Part shown: one piece after another, positions 17,489 through 24,830 of the stretch | How the letters are laid out: each line of letters begins with the position of its first letter | Position numbering within the stretch: the stretch's first letter is position 1 | Assembly (NCBI GenBank): GCA_035541735.1 | Contig: DATKMS010000242.1 | Span: 1 to 42,977 of the forward strand | DNA length: 42,977 bases | Direction: 5' to 3' | Origin: DATKMS01 sp035541735 | Lineage (GTDB): Bacteria > Desulfobacterota > Binatia > HRBIN30 | Program-made: the position numbers and the translations under genes | The notes under the pieces: model-generated | Told to the model about the DNA's origin: nothing | What the model saw: the letters and a program-made list of their open reading frames with translations, nothing else | Database searches by the model: none

Positions 17489-18625
17489 GTGGCGATGACC
17501 GATGATTTTGATGCTCCGGCGTTCGACGAGCAGCCGATTGCGTCATTGAGCATTCAGACCTTCCTGGAGTTGGTTGTCGAACGCGGCGCGACGGATCTGC
17601 ACATTTCGGCCGAAAGTCCCCCGCTGATGCGTATCGACGGCGAGTTGGCGGCAATGCCTTTTCCTCCGCTCTCGGCCAACGAGACCAAGAATCTGTGCTA
17701 CAGCCTGCTCACCGACAGCCAGCGGCATCGTTTCGAAGAGGAGAGCGAGCTGGATTTTTCGTTCGGCATTCGCGGCCTCAGCCGGTTTCGCGGCAACCTG
17801 TTCGTGCAGAAGGGCACGGTGGGGGGCGCGTTCCGGCTCATTCCGTACGAGGTGCGCGGACTCGCTGAACTCGGGCTCCCGCCGGTGGCCGCGGAGTTGA
17901 CGAAATTGCCGCGCGGATTGGTTCTCGTCACCGGTCCGACGGGGAGCGGCAAGTCGACGACCCTGGCCTCGATGCTCGACAAGATCAACCGTGAACGCCG
18001 CGAGCATATCGTCACCATCGAAGATCCCATCGAGTTTGTGCATGAGCATCGCAAGTGTTTGGTGAACCAGCGCGAGGTGTTCGCGGACACCCACGAATTC
18101 TCCCAGGCGCTGCGCCACGTGTTGCGCCAGGATCCTGACGTCGTGCTCATCGGCGAAATGCGTGACCTCGAGACGGTTGCCTCCGCCTTGACGGTGGCCG
18201 AGACGGGCCACCTGGTGCTGTCGAGTCTGCACACCAACTCGGCGGTGCAGACCATCAACCGGATCATCGACATTTTCCCTTCCAACCAGCAACCGCAAGT
18301 GCGCGCGCAATTGTCACTCGTCTTGCAGGGAGTGGTCTCGCAGCAGTTGATTCCACGCATGGATGGGCGTGGGCGAGTGTTGGCGGTCGAGGTCATGATC
18401 CCCAACCCGGCTATCCGCAACCTCATTCGCGAGGAGAAGATCCATCAAATCTACTCGCAGTTGCAGGTGGGGCAGCTGAAGTTCGGGATGCAGACGATGT
18501 CACAGTCGTTGGTTGACCTCTACCAGCGGCGGCTGATCTCGTACGACGAGGCAATGGGCCACGCAACAGAGCCCGCCGAAGTGCGGTCCATGCTGGGCCC
18601 AGCGCCAGGTCTGACGCACCGTTGA
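17489..18625 (+). CDS. pilT: Type IV pilus retraction ATPase
   Basis: A 378-residue PilT that depolymerises the pilus for twitching motility and DNA uptake. It has the PAS-like N-terminal domain (LELVVERGATDLHISAESPPLMRIDGEL), Walker A GPTGSGKSTT (149-158), TIEDPIEF, Walker B VVLIGEMRD and the His box SSLHTN. The AIRNLIRE motif (308-315), specific for PilT and needed for retraction, is intact. The start is GTG 17489 (TAGGAG upstream) or the in-frame ATG at 17495. No zinc Cys pairs are present, as expected. Confidence 0.97.
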   Translation: MAMTDDFDAPAFDEQPIASLSIQTFLELVVERGATDLHISAESPPLMRIDGELAAMPFPPLSANETKNLCYSLLTDSQRHRFEEESELDFSFGIRGLSRFRGNLFVQKGTVGGAFRLIPYEVRGLAELGLPPVAAELTKLPRGLVLVTGPTGSGKSTTLASMLDKINRERREHIVTIEDPIEFVHEHRKCLVNQREVFADTHEFSQALRHVLRQDPDVVLIGEMRDLETVASALTVAETGHLVLSSLHTNSAVQTINRIIDIFPSNQQPQVRAQLSLVLQGVVSQQLIPRMDGRGRVLAVEVMIPNPAIRNLIREEKIHQIYSQLQVGQLKFGMQTMSQSLVDLYQRRLISYDEAMGHATEPAEVRSMLGPAPGLTHR

Positions 18626-18632
18626 TAGCATC

Positions 18633-18648
18633 TGGCACGTGACGTGCT
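18633..18648 (+). promoter_or_regulatory. Predicted sigma-54 promoter before pilC
   Basis: TGGCACGTGACGTGCT matches the -24/-12 consensus (TGGCACG, 4 nt, TTGC then A/T) at every fixed position but one, with GG and GC 12 bp apart. It lies in the 104-bp pilT-pilC gap. The core also forms a 6-bp palindrome (GCACGT-g-ACGTGC), so an unrelated operator is an alternative reading. Confidence 0.6.
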
Positions 18649-18649
18649 T

Positions 18650-18670
18650 CACCTCTGAGCACAGAGGGTG
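18650..18670 (+). promoter_or_regulatory. Leader hairpin between pilT and pilC
   Basis: CACCTCTG and CAGAGGGTG pair as an 8-bp stem with one bulged G and an AGCA loop. No T-run follows, so it is not a normal terminator. It would lie near the 5' end of a transcript from the sigma-54 site just upstream. Confidence 0.35.
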
Positions 18671-18729
18671 AGCGGTGCGGAGATCCAGCGGATTTTCCGG
18701 CATCTCCACCGAAGGAGTGAGGTGAAAAA

Positions 18730-19950
18730 ATGGCGGTTTTCCGTTGGCAAGGCGTTTCTCCCCGTGGCGAGGTGCTCGCCGGGGAAATGGAAGCGCCGAC
18801 GCGCGATGCGGTGCTGGTGCGGCTGCGCTCGCAACGCATTCAGCCCATTCCCGCGAAAATCAAAGAAAAAGGCCGCGGGCTGGATCGCGAGCTCACGATC
18901 CCGGGCTTCGGTGAATCGATCAAGCAGCGCGACGTTGTGATCTTCACACGACAATTGGCCACCATGATCGACGCCGGGTTGCCGATCGTGCAATGCTTGG
19001 ACGTACTCGCGACGCAGTCGCCCAACAAGAAGCTGCGGGGGGTGGTGCGGCAGCTCAAAGATGAGGTGGAGGCCGGATCGACGTTCACCGATGCACTGCG
19101 CAAACACCCCAAATTGTTCGATGATCTGTTCGTGAACATGGTCGCCGCCGGCGAAGTCGGCGGTATTCTGGACAGCATCCTCCACCGCCTCGCCGGCTAC
19201 ATGGAAAAGGCCATGAAGCTCAAGAGCAAGATCAAGGGGGCGATGATCTACCCGGCCACGATCGTCACCGTCGCCGTCGGCGTGACTGCGATCTTGCTGA
19301 TCTTCGTGATCCCAGTGTTTGCGGAGCTCTTCGGCAGCTTCGGTCAGGCATTGCCGGCCCCCACACAGTTCGTCATCAATCTCAGCAACTTCACCATCGC
19401 CTACTTCCACTACATGTTCGGTGTCCTGATCGCCGTCGGCATCGCTAGTCGGCAGTTCTATCGCACCGAGGCGGGGCGGCTGACGTTCGATCAGATGTTC
19501 CTGCAGCTTCCGGTCTTCGGCGACCTCATCCGCAAATCTGCGGTCGCACGATTCACGCGGACCTTGAGCACGCTGGTGTCCTCCGGCGTTCCCATTCTCG
19601 ACGCCTTGGCGATCACCGCTCGAACGGCCGGCAACAAGGTAGTTGAGCGCGCCGTGCTGGCGACGCGCGTCAGCATCAGTGAGGGGCGCACGATTGCCGA
19701 GCCGCTGGCGCAGAGCAAAGTGTTTCCGCCGATGGTGTGTCAAATGATCTCAGTGGGCGAAACCACCGGTGCCCTCGATGCGATGCTGCAGAAGATCGCC
19801 GACTTCTATGAGGAAGAGGTCGACAATGCAGTTGCCAACCTCACGGCGCTGATGGAACCGCTCGTCATCCTGTTCCTCGGTGTGGTGATCGGCGGTCTGG
19901 TGATCTCCATGTACCTGCCGATCTTCAAGCTCGGATCGGTGATCGGCTGA
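18730..19950 (+). CDS. pilC: Type IV pilus inner-membrane platform protein
   Basis: A 406-residue PilC/GspF protein with two repeated cytoplasmic T2SSF helical domains (about 72-195 and 275-395, both opening with F(T)RxL(A/S)T-like phrases and GExxG motifs: AAGEVGGILD and SVGETTGALD). Three membrane segments are visible (around 175-205, 222-240, 375-400). It anchors the pilus base and couples to PilB and PilT. AAGGAG lies 12 nt before the ATG. The regulator gene starts 3 bp after its stop, so the two form one unit. Confidence 0.97.
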   Translation: MAVFRWQGVSPRGEVLAGEMEAPTRDAVLVRLRSQRIQPIPAKIKEKGRGLDRELTIPGFGESIKQRDVVIFTRQLATMIDAGLPIVQCLDVLATQSPNKKLRGVVRQLKDEVEAGSTFTDALRKHPKLFDDLFVNMVAAGEVGGILDSILHRLAGYMEKAMKLKSKIKGAMIYPATIVTVAVGVTAILLIFVIPVFAELFGSFGQALPAPTQFVINLSNFTIAYFHYMFGVLIAVGIASRQFYRTEAGRLTFDQMFLQLPVFGDLIRKSAVARFTRTLSTLVSSGVPILDALAITARTAGNKVVERAVLATRVSISEGRTIAEPLAQSKVFPPMVCQMISVGETTGALDAMLQKIADFYEEEVDNAVANLTALMEPLVILFLGVVIGGLVISMYLPIFKLGSVIG

Positions 19951-19953
19951 CCC

Positions 19954-22047
19954 GTGGCCGACCTCGCTGACGAACGCGCGGAGCGGCTCCGCAACCGGCT
20001 GAAGTGGTTTCTCTTCTTCCGCGTCCTGATCGTCTCCGTCTTTCTTGGGGCGCTCGCACTCGTCTACCTCGGCGAGCCCAACCAGCGGTATGCAGTGTCG
20101 GTGAGCATCCTGTTGATGGCCATCGCCACCACCTATGCACTGACCATCGTCTCCGCGGTCCTTTTGTTGCGGCTCCGACAGCTCAACCGATTTGCCTCCG
20201 TTCAACTGCTCTTTGACATCCTGCTGACCACCGGCGTCATCTTCGTCACCGGCGGCGCCGACAGCCCCTTCGGCTCGCTCTACAGCCTGGTGGTCATCAA
20301 CGCCGCGGTCCTCATGTCGACGCCCGGCGCGATCGGTGCGGCAGCCGGCTCGTCGATCTGCTACGCCGCCCTGGTGGCGGTGCTCGGCAGCGGTCTGGTC
20401 GCGCGACCGGACTACCCGTTTCCGCCGGCGGCGCCCGACCTGCACTTCGCTCTGCGCTTCGCTACCACAAATGCCACGTTTTTTCTGATCGCACTGCTGG
20501 CCAGTTCGCTGGTGCGCCGGCTGCATCATACGGAGCGTCTGTTGGAGGAACGGGAAGCGGAGCGCGATCGCCTGGCTTCGTTGCAAGAGGCGGTCGCACG
20601 CAACATCGGCAGCGCTCTGATCACCACCGACGTTGCCGGCTGCGTCACATCGGCCAATGCCACCGCGGAAGAAGTGGCCGGGATGCCGGCGGCGGAACTG
20701 ATGGGACGGGAGATGGGCTCGATCTTTGCGCCGCTGCGACATACGGTGTCGGGCCGCCAGCAGTTCCTGCAATCCTCCAGCACGATTCAGCCAACCGAGT
20801 TCATCCATCGCCTCGGCGACAGCTCAGAGCTGAACCTGCGATGTTCTACCGCGCCGTTGCGCGACACCTACGGGAATCCGATCGGGGCGCTGTACATCTT
20901 GCAGGATGTGAGCGCGCTGCGCCGTCTCGAGGAACGCTTGTGCACGGAAGCAGAGCCAGGCACCGGAAACGAGTCGCTCGTGCCCGACGACGACGACGGA
21001 GCTGCAACCGATGGGCTCATCGGCAGCAGCCCAGCGATCCGCCAGGTGCGCGACCTGATCGAGCGGGCAGCGCGGACTGACGCCACGTTACTGATCACCG
21101 GCGAGAGCGGTACAGGAAAGGAACTGGTCGCGCGTGCGGTGCACGCACGCAGCGCCCGGCAAGACCGCCCGTTCGTCGCGGTCAATTGCGGGGCGATCCC
21201 TGACACATTGATCGAAAGCGAGCTCTTCGGTCACGTCAAAGGCGCGTTCACCGGGGCGGTGGCCGCGCGTGCCGGGCTTTTTCGGATGGCCGATGGGGGC
21301 ACGATCTTTCTCGACGAGATCGGCGACCTCCCTCTGGCGCTACAGGTCAAGCTCTTGCGGGTGCTCCAGGAACGCAGCTTCACGCCGATTGGTGCGGACG
21401 CGAACGTCACGGTCGATGTGCGCGTTGTTGCGGCCACCAACCGCCATCTGGGAGACGAAGTGAATGCCGGCCGGTTTCGCACTGATCTGTTCTATCGTCT
21501 CAACGTCTTGACCATCGAGTTGCCCCCGTTACGCCAACGCCGGCAGGACATCGCACAGTTGACAAGGAAGTTTCTACGGCAGTTCTCCGATCTGCACGGC
21601 AAGCACGTCCAGCGCCTCTCGGTCGCCGCAGCGCGCCGACTGCAGGAGTACGCCTATCCGGGGAATGTGCGTGAATTGGAGAACATCATCGAGCACGCCG
21701 TCGCCCTGTCGGACGGTGAAACGGTGCATGAACCGCATCTTCCCGAGTATGTTCTGAAATCCACACCCGTCGCGGCCACGCAGCCGCCACCGCCTAATGG
21801 CAAGCCAACTTTCTTGCCAGCGGCCGTGACGACGGCGATACCGATCCTGCCGACGGCACCAGCACCAACCGCCCCCGGGGAGAACCTCGATGACAACCTC
21901 GCCGCCTACGAAAAGAGCATCTTGCAGCGTGCACTCACCGAAGCCGGAGGGGTGAAGAAGCGCGCCGCCGAGCTGCTCGGTATCAACTACCGTTCATTCC
22001 GTCACCGACTACAAAAGTACGGGCTCAACGATTCGTCGCCGGAATAG
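19954..22047 (+). CDS. One-component membrane sigma-54 activator: PilS-like sensor fused to PilR-like effector
   Basis: A 697-residue protein from GTG 19954. Residues about 18-190 contain five or six membrane segments in the style of PilS. A charged coiled coil (190-215) and a PAS domain (about 216-326) follow. After an acidic linker (330-355) comes the sigma-54 AAA+ domain: Walker A GESGTGKE (383-390), the sigma-54-contacting GAFTGA loop (430-435), Walker B GTIFLDEIGD and RFRTDLFYRL. A Pro-rich linker (603-643) leads to a Fis-type helix-turn-helix (644-690). There is no histidine-kinase domain and no receiver domain. It sits exactly where pilS and pilR lie in related clusters, so it probably controls pilA directly from the membrane. 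GTG follows pilC by 3 bp. Confidence 0.92.
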   Translation: MADLADERAERLRNRLKWFLFFRVLIVSVFLGALALVYLGEPNQRYAVSVSILLMAIATTYALTIVSAVLLLRLRQLNRFASVQLLFDILLTTGVIFVTGGADSPFGSLYSLVVINAAVLMSTPGAIGAAAGSSICYAALVAVLGSGLVARPDYPFPPAAPDLHFALRFATTNATFFLIALLASSLVRRLHHTERLLEEREAERDRLASLQEAVARNIGSALITTDVAGCVTSANATAEEVAGMPAAELMGREMGSIFAPLRHTVSGRQQFLQSSSTIQPTEFIHRLGDSSELNLRCSTAPLRDTYGNPIGALYILQDVSALRRLEERLCTEAEPGTGNESLVPDDDDGAATDGLIGSSPAIRQVRDLIERAARTDATLLITGESGTGKELVARAVHARSARQDRPFVAVNCGAIPDTLIESELFGHVKGAFTGAVAARAGLFRMADGGTIFLDEIGDLPLALQVKLLRVLQERSFTPIGADANVTVDVRVVAATNRHLGDEVNAGRFRTDLFYRLNVLTIELPPLRQRRQDIAQLTRKFLRQFSDLHGKHVQRLSVAAARRLQEYAYPGNVRELENIIEHAVALSDGETVHEPHLPEYVLKSTPVAATQPPPPNGKPTFLPAAVTTAIPILPTAPAPTAPGENLDDNLAAYEKSILQRALTEAGGVKKRAAELLGINYRSFRHRLQKYGLNDSSPE

Positions 22048-22121
22048 TCCATCCGTGTATTGCGGCACTCGAAGGGAGTTGTGCCCTGCCCTGGATTCGC
22101 CCTTCGCAGCCCGCGCGCTCA

Positions 22122-22222
22122 TGTCATTTTCTGGTAGAGAGCGCCTCTCCCGTCAAAAAAATCGCGCCCAAACCTGTCACTCTCCTGCCGAACGACTCAA
22201 TTTGTCATTCCCACAGCTGTCT
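22122..22222 (+). promoter_or_regulatory. TGTC motif cluster, candidate activator binding sites upstream of pilA
   Basis: TGTCA occurs at 22122, 22175 and 22203, each followed by a T/C-rich triplet, and TGTCT at 22218. In Pseudomonas, PilR binds sites containing (C/G)TGTC at about -80 to -120 of pilA. Relative to the start predicted here (about 22290), the three nearest motifs lie at about -115, -87 and -72. The match in position and core supports binding by the fused regulator, but the motif is short. Confidence 0.5.
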
Positions 22223-22263
22223 TGTTCACGCCTCGATTCTGAACCCGCCTGCTGCCCGGTAAA

Positions 22264-22279
22264 TGGTACGGGCATTGCA
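22264..22279 (+). promoter_or_regulatory. Sigma-54 promoter of pilA
   Basis: TGGTACGGGCATTGCA matches the -24/-12 consensus with one substitution (T for C), with GG (22265-22266) and GC (22277-22278) at the required spacing. PilA is classically transcribed by RpoN with PilR, and the sigma-54 activator is encoded just upstream, so function is likely. Confidence 0.8.
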
Positions 22280-22423
22280 AGGTTGCGGATGCCGCTGGGA
22301 GGTGATCGATGAAACAAACACACGGTCCACCCTGATCTTTCGGGAGCCCAGAAAAGCAATTGCGCACTCATAAAGCGCGGAAGAACAACGTACTCAGGAC
22401 ATAAGGAAGAAATGGAGGATACA

Positions 22424-22792
22424 ATGAAGGCTCTGAAGAACAATGAAGGTTTCACTCTGATTGAACTACTCGTGGTCGTTGCCATCATCGGCATCTTGGC
22501 CGCCATCGCCATTCCGCAGTTTGCACTCTATCGGCAGAGAGGCTTCGACGCGCGGGCTCAGTCTGATCTGCGCAACGCCGCGACCGCCGAGGAAGCAACT
22601 TTCGCGAATGGAAACGCGTACGTTGCCTGCACGCAGGCTGACTGCGACAGCAAGATCAACTTCAAGGTGTCGTCGGGCGTGAAGCTCTCGATGGTACTGA
22701 TCGGCACGAACGGCTTCTCCGGGACGTCCAAGCACGACAACGGTGCGGTGACGTGGACCTACGACAGCACGGCCGGCGGTATCACGAACTAA
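22424..22792 (+). CDS. pilA: Type IVa major pilin
   Basis: A 122-residue prepilin from ATG 22424 (GGAGG 6 nt upstream; an ATG 12 nt earlier lacks a ribosome site). Leader MKALKNNEG is cut after Gly9, leaving a 113-residue mature pilin beginning with Phe1 and carrying Glu5. The first 57 mature residues closely follow Geobacter PilA, including aromatic residues at 1, 24, 27, 32, 51 and 57 (Phe instead of Tyr at 32). A further 56 residues include Cys60 and Cys65, which could form a disulfide, and many Ser/Thr. Its own sigma-54 promoter and terminator make it a single-gene unit. Confidence 0.96.
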   Translation: MKALKNNEGFTLIELLVVVAIIGILAAIAIPQFALYRQRGFDARAQSDLRNAATAEEATFANGNAYVACTQADCDSKINFKVSSGVKLSMVLIGTNGFSGTSKHDNGAVTWTYDSTAGGITN

Positions 22793-22814
22793 GCAATCTC
22801 GTCTGACCTTTGAG

Positions 22815-22850
22815 CAGGGACGGGTGCATCGCCCGTCCCTGTCCCTTTTT
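22815..22850 (+). terminator. Rho-independent terminator after pilA
   Basis: CAGGGACGGG and CCCGTCCCTG form a perfect 10-bp stem with a 7-nt loop, followed by TCCC and five T (22846-22850). It starts 22 nt after the pilA stop and should isolate highly expressed pilA from downstream genes. Confidence 0.88.
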
Positions 22851-22872
22851 CTGCTTCCCCCGCTCTCTACGC

Positions 22873-22900
22873 TTGACACGATGGTGCTGCACAGTTGATT
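22873..22900 (+). promoter_or_regulatory. Possible sigma-70 promoter of the pilG/H/I-like operon
   Basis: A perfect -35, TTGACA (22873-22878), is followed after 16 bp by TTGATT (22895-22900), matching the -10 at 3 of 6. Its position just after the pilA terminator and before the next gene is reasonable. Confidence 0.4.
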
Positions 22901-22965
22901 CGATGGCGATGGGCGGCTCACAGGCTTGCGATTTTCCGCGGCACCTGCCATGGCGCAGCCATCGT

Positions 22966-23886
22966 ATGAGCCGACCGCTGAAGACCGCCGCTGGGCTGCT
23001 CATCGGAGTGACGTTGGCTGCAGCGACGTACTGGTTGAGTGCGGCGCTCGACCGCGATCTCAGCACCCACACTGAACTGGCGGAACTGGTCTACCTCCCG
23101 CCGACGCGTTTCTTGCGCGCCGTGTCGCTCGGCTACGAACAGGTGTTGGCGAATGTCCTTTGGTTCCGCACCATCAGTTACTTCGGACGGCACTACCAAA
23201 GCGACCGCATCTATCCGTGGCTCGCATCTATGTGCGATGTCGTCACCGATCTCGATCCGCGCGCCGAGCATGTCTACCGCTTCGGCGGTGTGATTCTCCC
23301 CTGGGAAGCCGATCGCGTCGACGACGGCATCGCGCTGCTCGAAAAGGGCGTCCGCAACGTACCCGATTCGTGGCAGTTGCAGTACATGCTGGGCTTCAGT
23401 TACTACTTCTTCAGCGATGATCTCAGCGCGGCGAGTCGCGTGTTGCGGACGGCGAGCGTGCTACCCGGCGCCGCTGATTTCGTCAGCCGACTAGCGGCAA
23501 GTGTCGACGCAGCCTCCCGCGGACCGCGCAGCGCCGTTGATTTTCTCACCGAAGTCCAGCGCAATGACACGCAGGAGGAGATGCGCGAGGTGATTCGGCA
23601 ACGCATCAATGAGCTAGCGCTCTCAGCCGACCTCGACTCATTGGAGGCCGCCGTGCGCACCTTCCGGGACCGCACCGGTCGCACACCGGCGAATCTCGGC
23701 GAGCTCGTCTCGGCCGGCGTGCTCGCCGCTATACCCGAAGAGCCGTTTGGCGGGCGGTATGTGCTCGACCCTGCCTCTGGACGCGTTGTCGGCACCTCGG
23801 GCCACCAGCCATGGCGATTGGGCAGCAGCCGCGTGCGCGAGGCGTTCCTGAAGGCACGCGCGCCCGCTGCGCGCGCCGCGAAGTAA
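22966..23886 (+). CDS. Membrane-anchored TPR-like protein in the pilG position
   Basis: From ATG 22966 (MSRPLKTAAGLL) the protein has 306 residues; the frame is open back to 22810, but that part runs through the terminator and is not protein-like. One membrane helix (about 8-28) is followed by a mainly helical region with TPR-like pairs (DVVTDLDPRAEHVYRFGGVILPW, IALLEKGVRNVPDSWQLQYMLGFSYYF, AASRVLRTASVLPGA). The end (LGELVSAGVLAAIPEEPFGGRYVLDPASG) resembles a tail seen in other pilus-linked TPR proteins. In Myxococcus the gene between pilA and the ABC pair pilH-pilI is pilG; this gene has that position, but homology cannot be shown by eye. It ends 2 bp before the ATPase gene. Confidence 0.8.
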   Translation: MSRPLKTAAGLLIGVTLAAATYWLSAALDRDLSTHTELAELVYLPPTRFLRAVSLGYEQVLANVLWFRTISYFGRHYQSDRIYPWLASMCDVVTDLDPRAEHVYRFGGVILPWEADRVDDGIALLEKGVRNVPDSWQLQYMLGFSYYFFSDDLSAASRVLRTASVLPGAADFVSRLAASVDAASRGPRSAVDFLTEVQRNDTQEEMREVIRQRINELALSADLDSLEAAVRTFRDRTGRTPANLGELVSAGVLAAIPEEPFGGRYVLDPASGRVVGTSGHQPWRLGSSRVREAFLKARAPAARAAK

Positions 23887-23888
23887 CC

Positions 23889-24830
23889 ATGGACCAACCC
23901 ATTGCTGAGCTCGTTGGAATCACCAAGTGCTTTCGGAGCAATTGGACGTTCCGTCCGGCTCGGGCCATTGACGATCTGTCATTCGCCATCAACGAAAAAG
24001 AAGTCTTTGGGCTGATCGGTCACAACGGAGCGGGCAAGACCACCACATTCAAGCTGCTGGTCGGACTGCTGCGCCCCACGCGCGGAACGCTGCTCTGGGA
24101 GGGCAGCCCGCTCGAATGGCATCACCCACGTGAGCACATCGGCTTCTCACCCGAGCAGCCGTATTTCTATGATTACTTGACAGTGGCCGAAACGTTGAAC
24201 TTCTACGGCCAACTCTACGGCATAGATAGCCGCACACGCCGGGCGCGGATCGCCGCGCTCGCCGACCAATTTCGCATCACCCACAAGCTGCACGCGCCGA
24301 TGCGCACGTTGTCGAAGGGCACCCTGCAACGAGTCGCAGTGGCCCAGGCCATCATGCACCGCCCGCGGTTGGTCATTCTCGACGAACCGATGTCGGGCCT
24401 CGATCCGGTCGGCCGCAAGGAGATGCGCGACCTGATCGCCGGGCTCAAACACGATGGCACTACCGTCTTGTTTTCTTCACACATCCTCGGTGACGCCGAG
24501 GCGCTGTGCAACCGCGTCGCAATCCTCGGACAGGGCCGGCTGCAGGAAATCATCAGCTTGGAGAGCGGCGCGGCACCTGCCGAGGCATACACATTGACCG
24601 TCATCGGCACGTCGTGTCGTGCCCTCGCCCGGCTCGCCCACCTGGCGGGCAAAAGGCCAGCGGGCGGCCCCGAGCGGTGGACGGTCACGATCAAGGAGCG
24701 GGCAACGGTAAACGCTCTGTTGGCCGAATTGCCAGGCAGCGGTCTCGAGGTCGAGGCCATTCTGCCAGAACGTCCGTCCCTCGAACGACGCTTTCTGCGC
24801 CATGCAACCAACGGCCCCGCTGCCGACTAG
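23889..24830 (+). CDS. pilH: ABC transporter ATP-binding protein, PilH-like
   Basis: A 313-residue ABC ATPase from ATG 23889. Walker A is GHNGAGKTTT (about 43-52), the signature is LSKGTLQRVAVAQA (a variant of LSGGQ), and Walker B with the D-loop is LVILDEPMSGLDP; the H-loop His is in LFSSHIL. A C-terminal domain of about 90 residues follows, as in ABC-2 type exporters. Its position between pilA and pilD, paired with a permease two genes on, matches Myxococcus PilH, which is needed for pilus assembly by an unknown mechanism. It overlaps the next gene by 29 bp. Confidence 0.9.
   Translation: MDQPIAELVGITKCFRSNWTFRPARAIDDLSFAINEKEVFGLIGHNGAGKTTTFKLLVGLLRPTRGTLLWEGSPLEWHHPREHIGFSPEQPYFYDYLTVAETLNFYGQLYGIDSRTRRARIAALADQFRITHKLHAPMRTLSKGTLQRVAVAQAIMHRPRLVILDEPMSGLDPVGRKEMRDLIAGLKHDGTTVLFSSHILGDAEALCNRVAILGQGRLQEIISLESGAAPAEAYTLTVIGTSCRALARLAHLAGKRPAGGPERWTVTIKERATVNALLAELPGSGLEVEAILPERPSLERRFLRHATNGPAAD

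Larger units (their letters stand above)
22048..22411. other. Long pilA upstream region
   Basis: This 364-bp stretch has no protein gene. It holds the TGTC motif cluster, the sigma-54 promoter and a long leader (about 130 nt) before pilA. It is visibly more AT-rich than its surroundings, as expected for a regulatory region. Confidence 0.7.

Noticed and set aside
15567..17654. A 695-codon open frame antisense to aroE, pilB and the start of pilT
   Set aside because: It spans three real genes on the opposite strand and shows only complement-type composition.
22424..22792. Direct claim that these pili are electrically conductive
   Set aside because: Aromatic positions alone do not show conductivity, no multihaem cytochrome is in the window, and the pilin-wire model is disputed.
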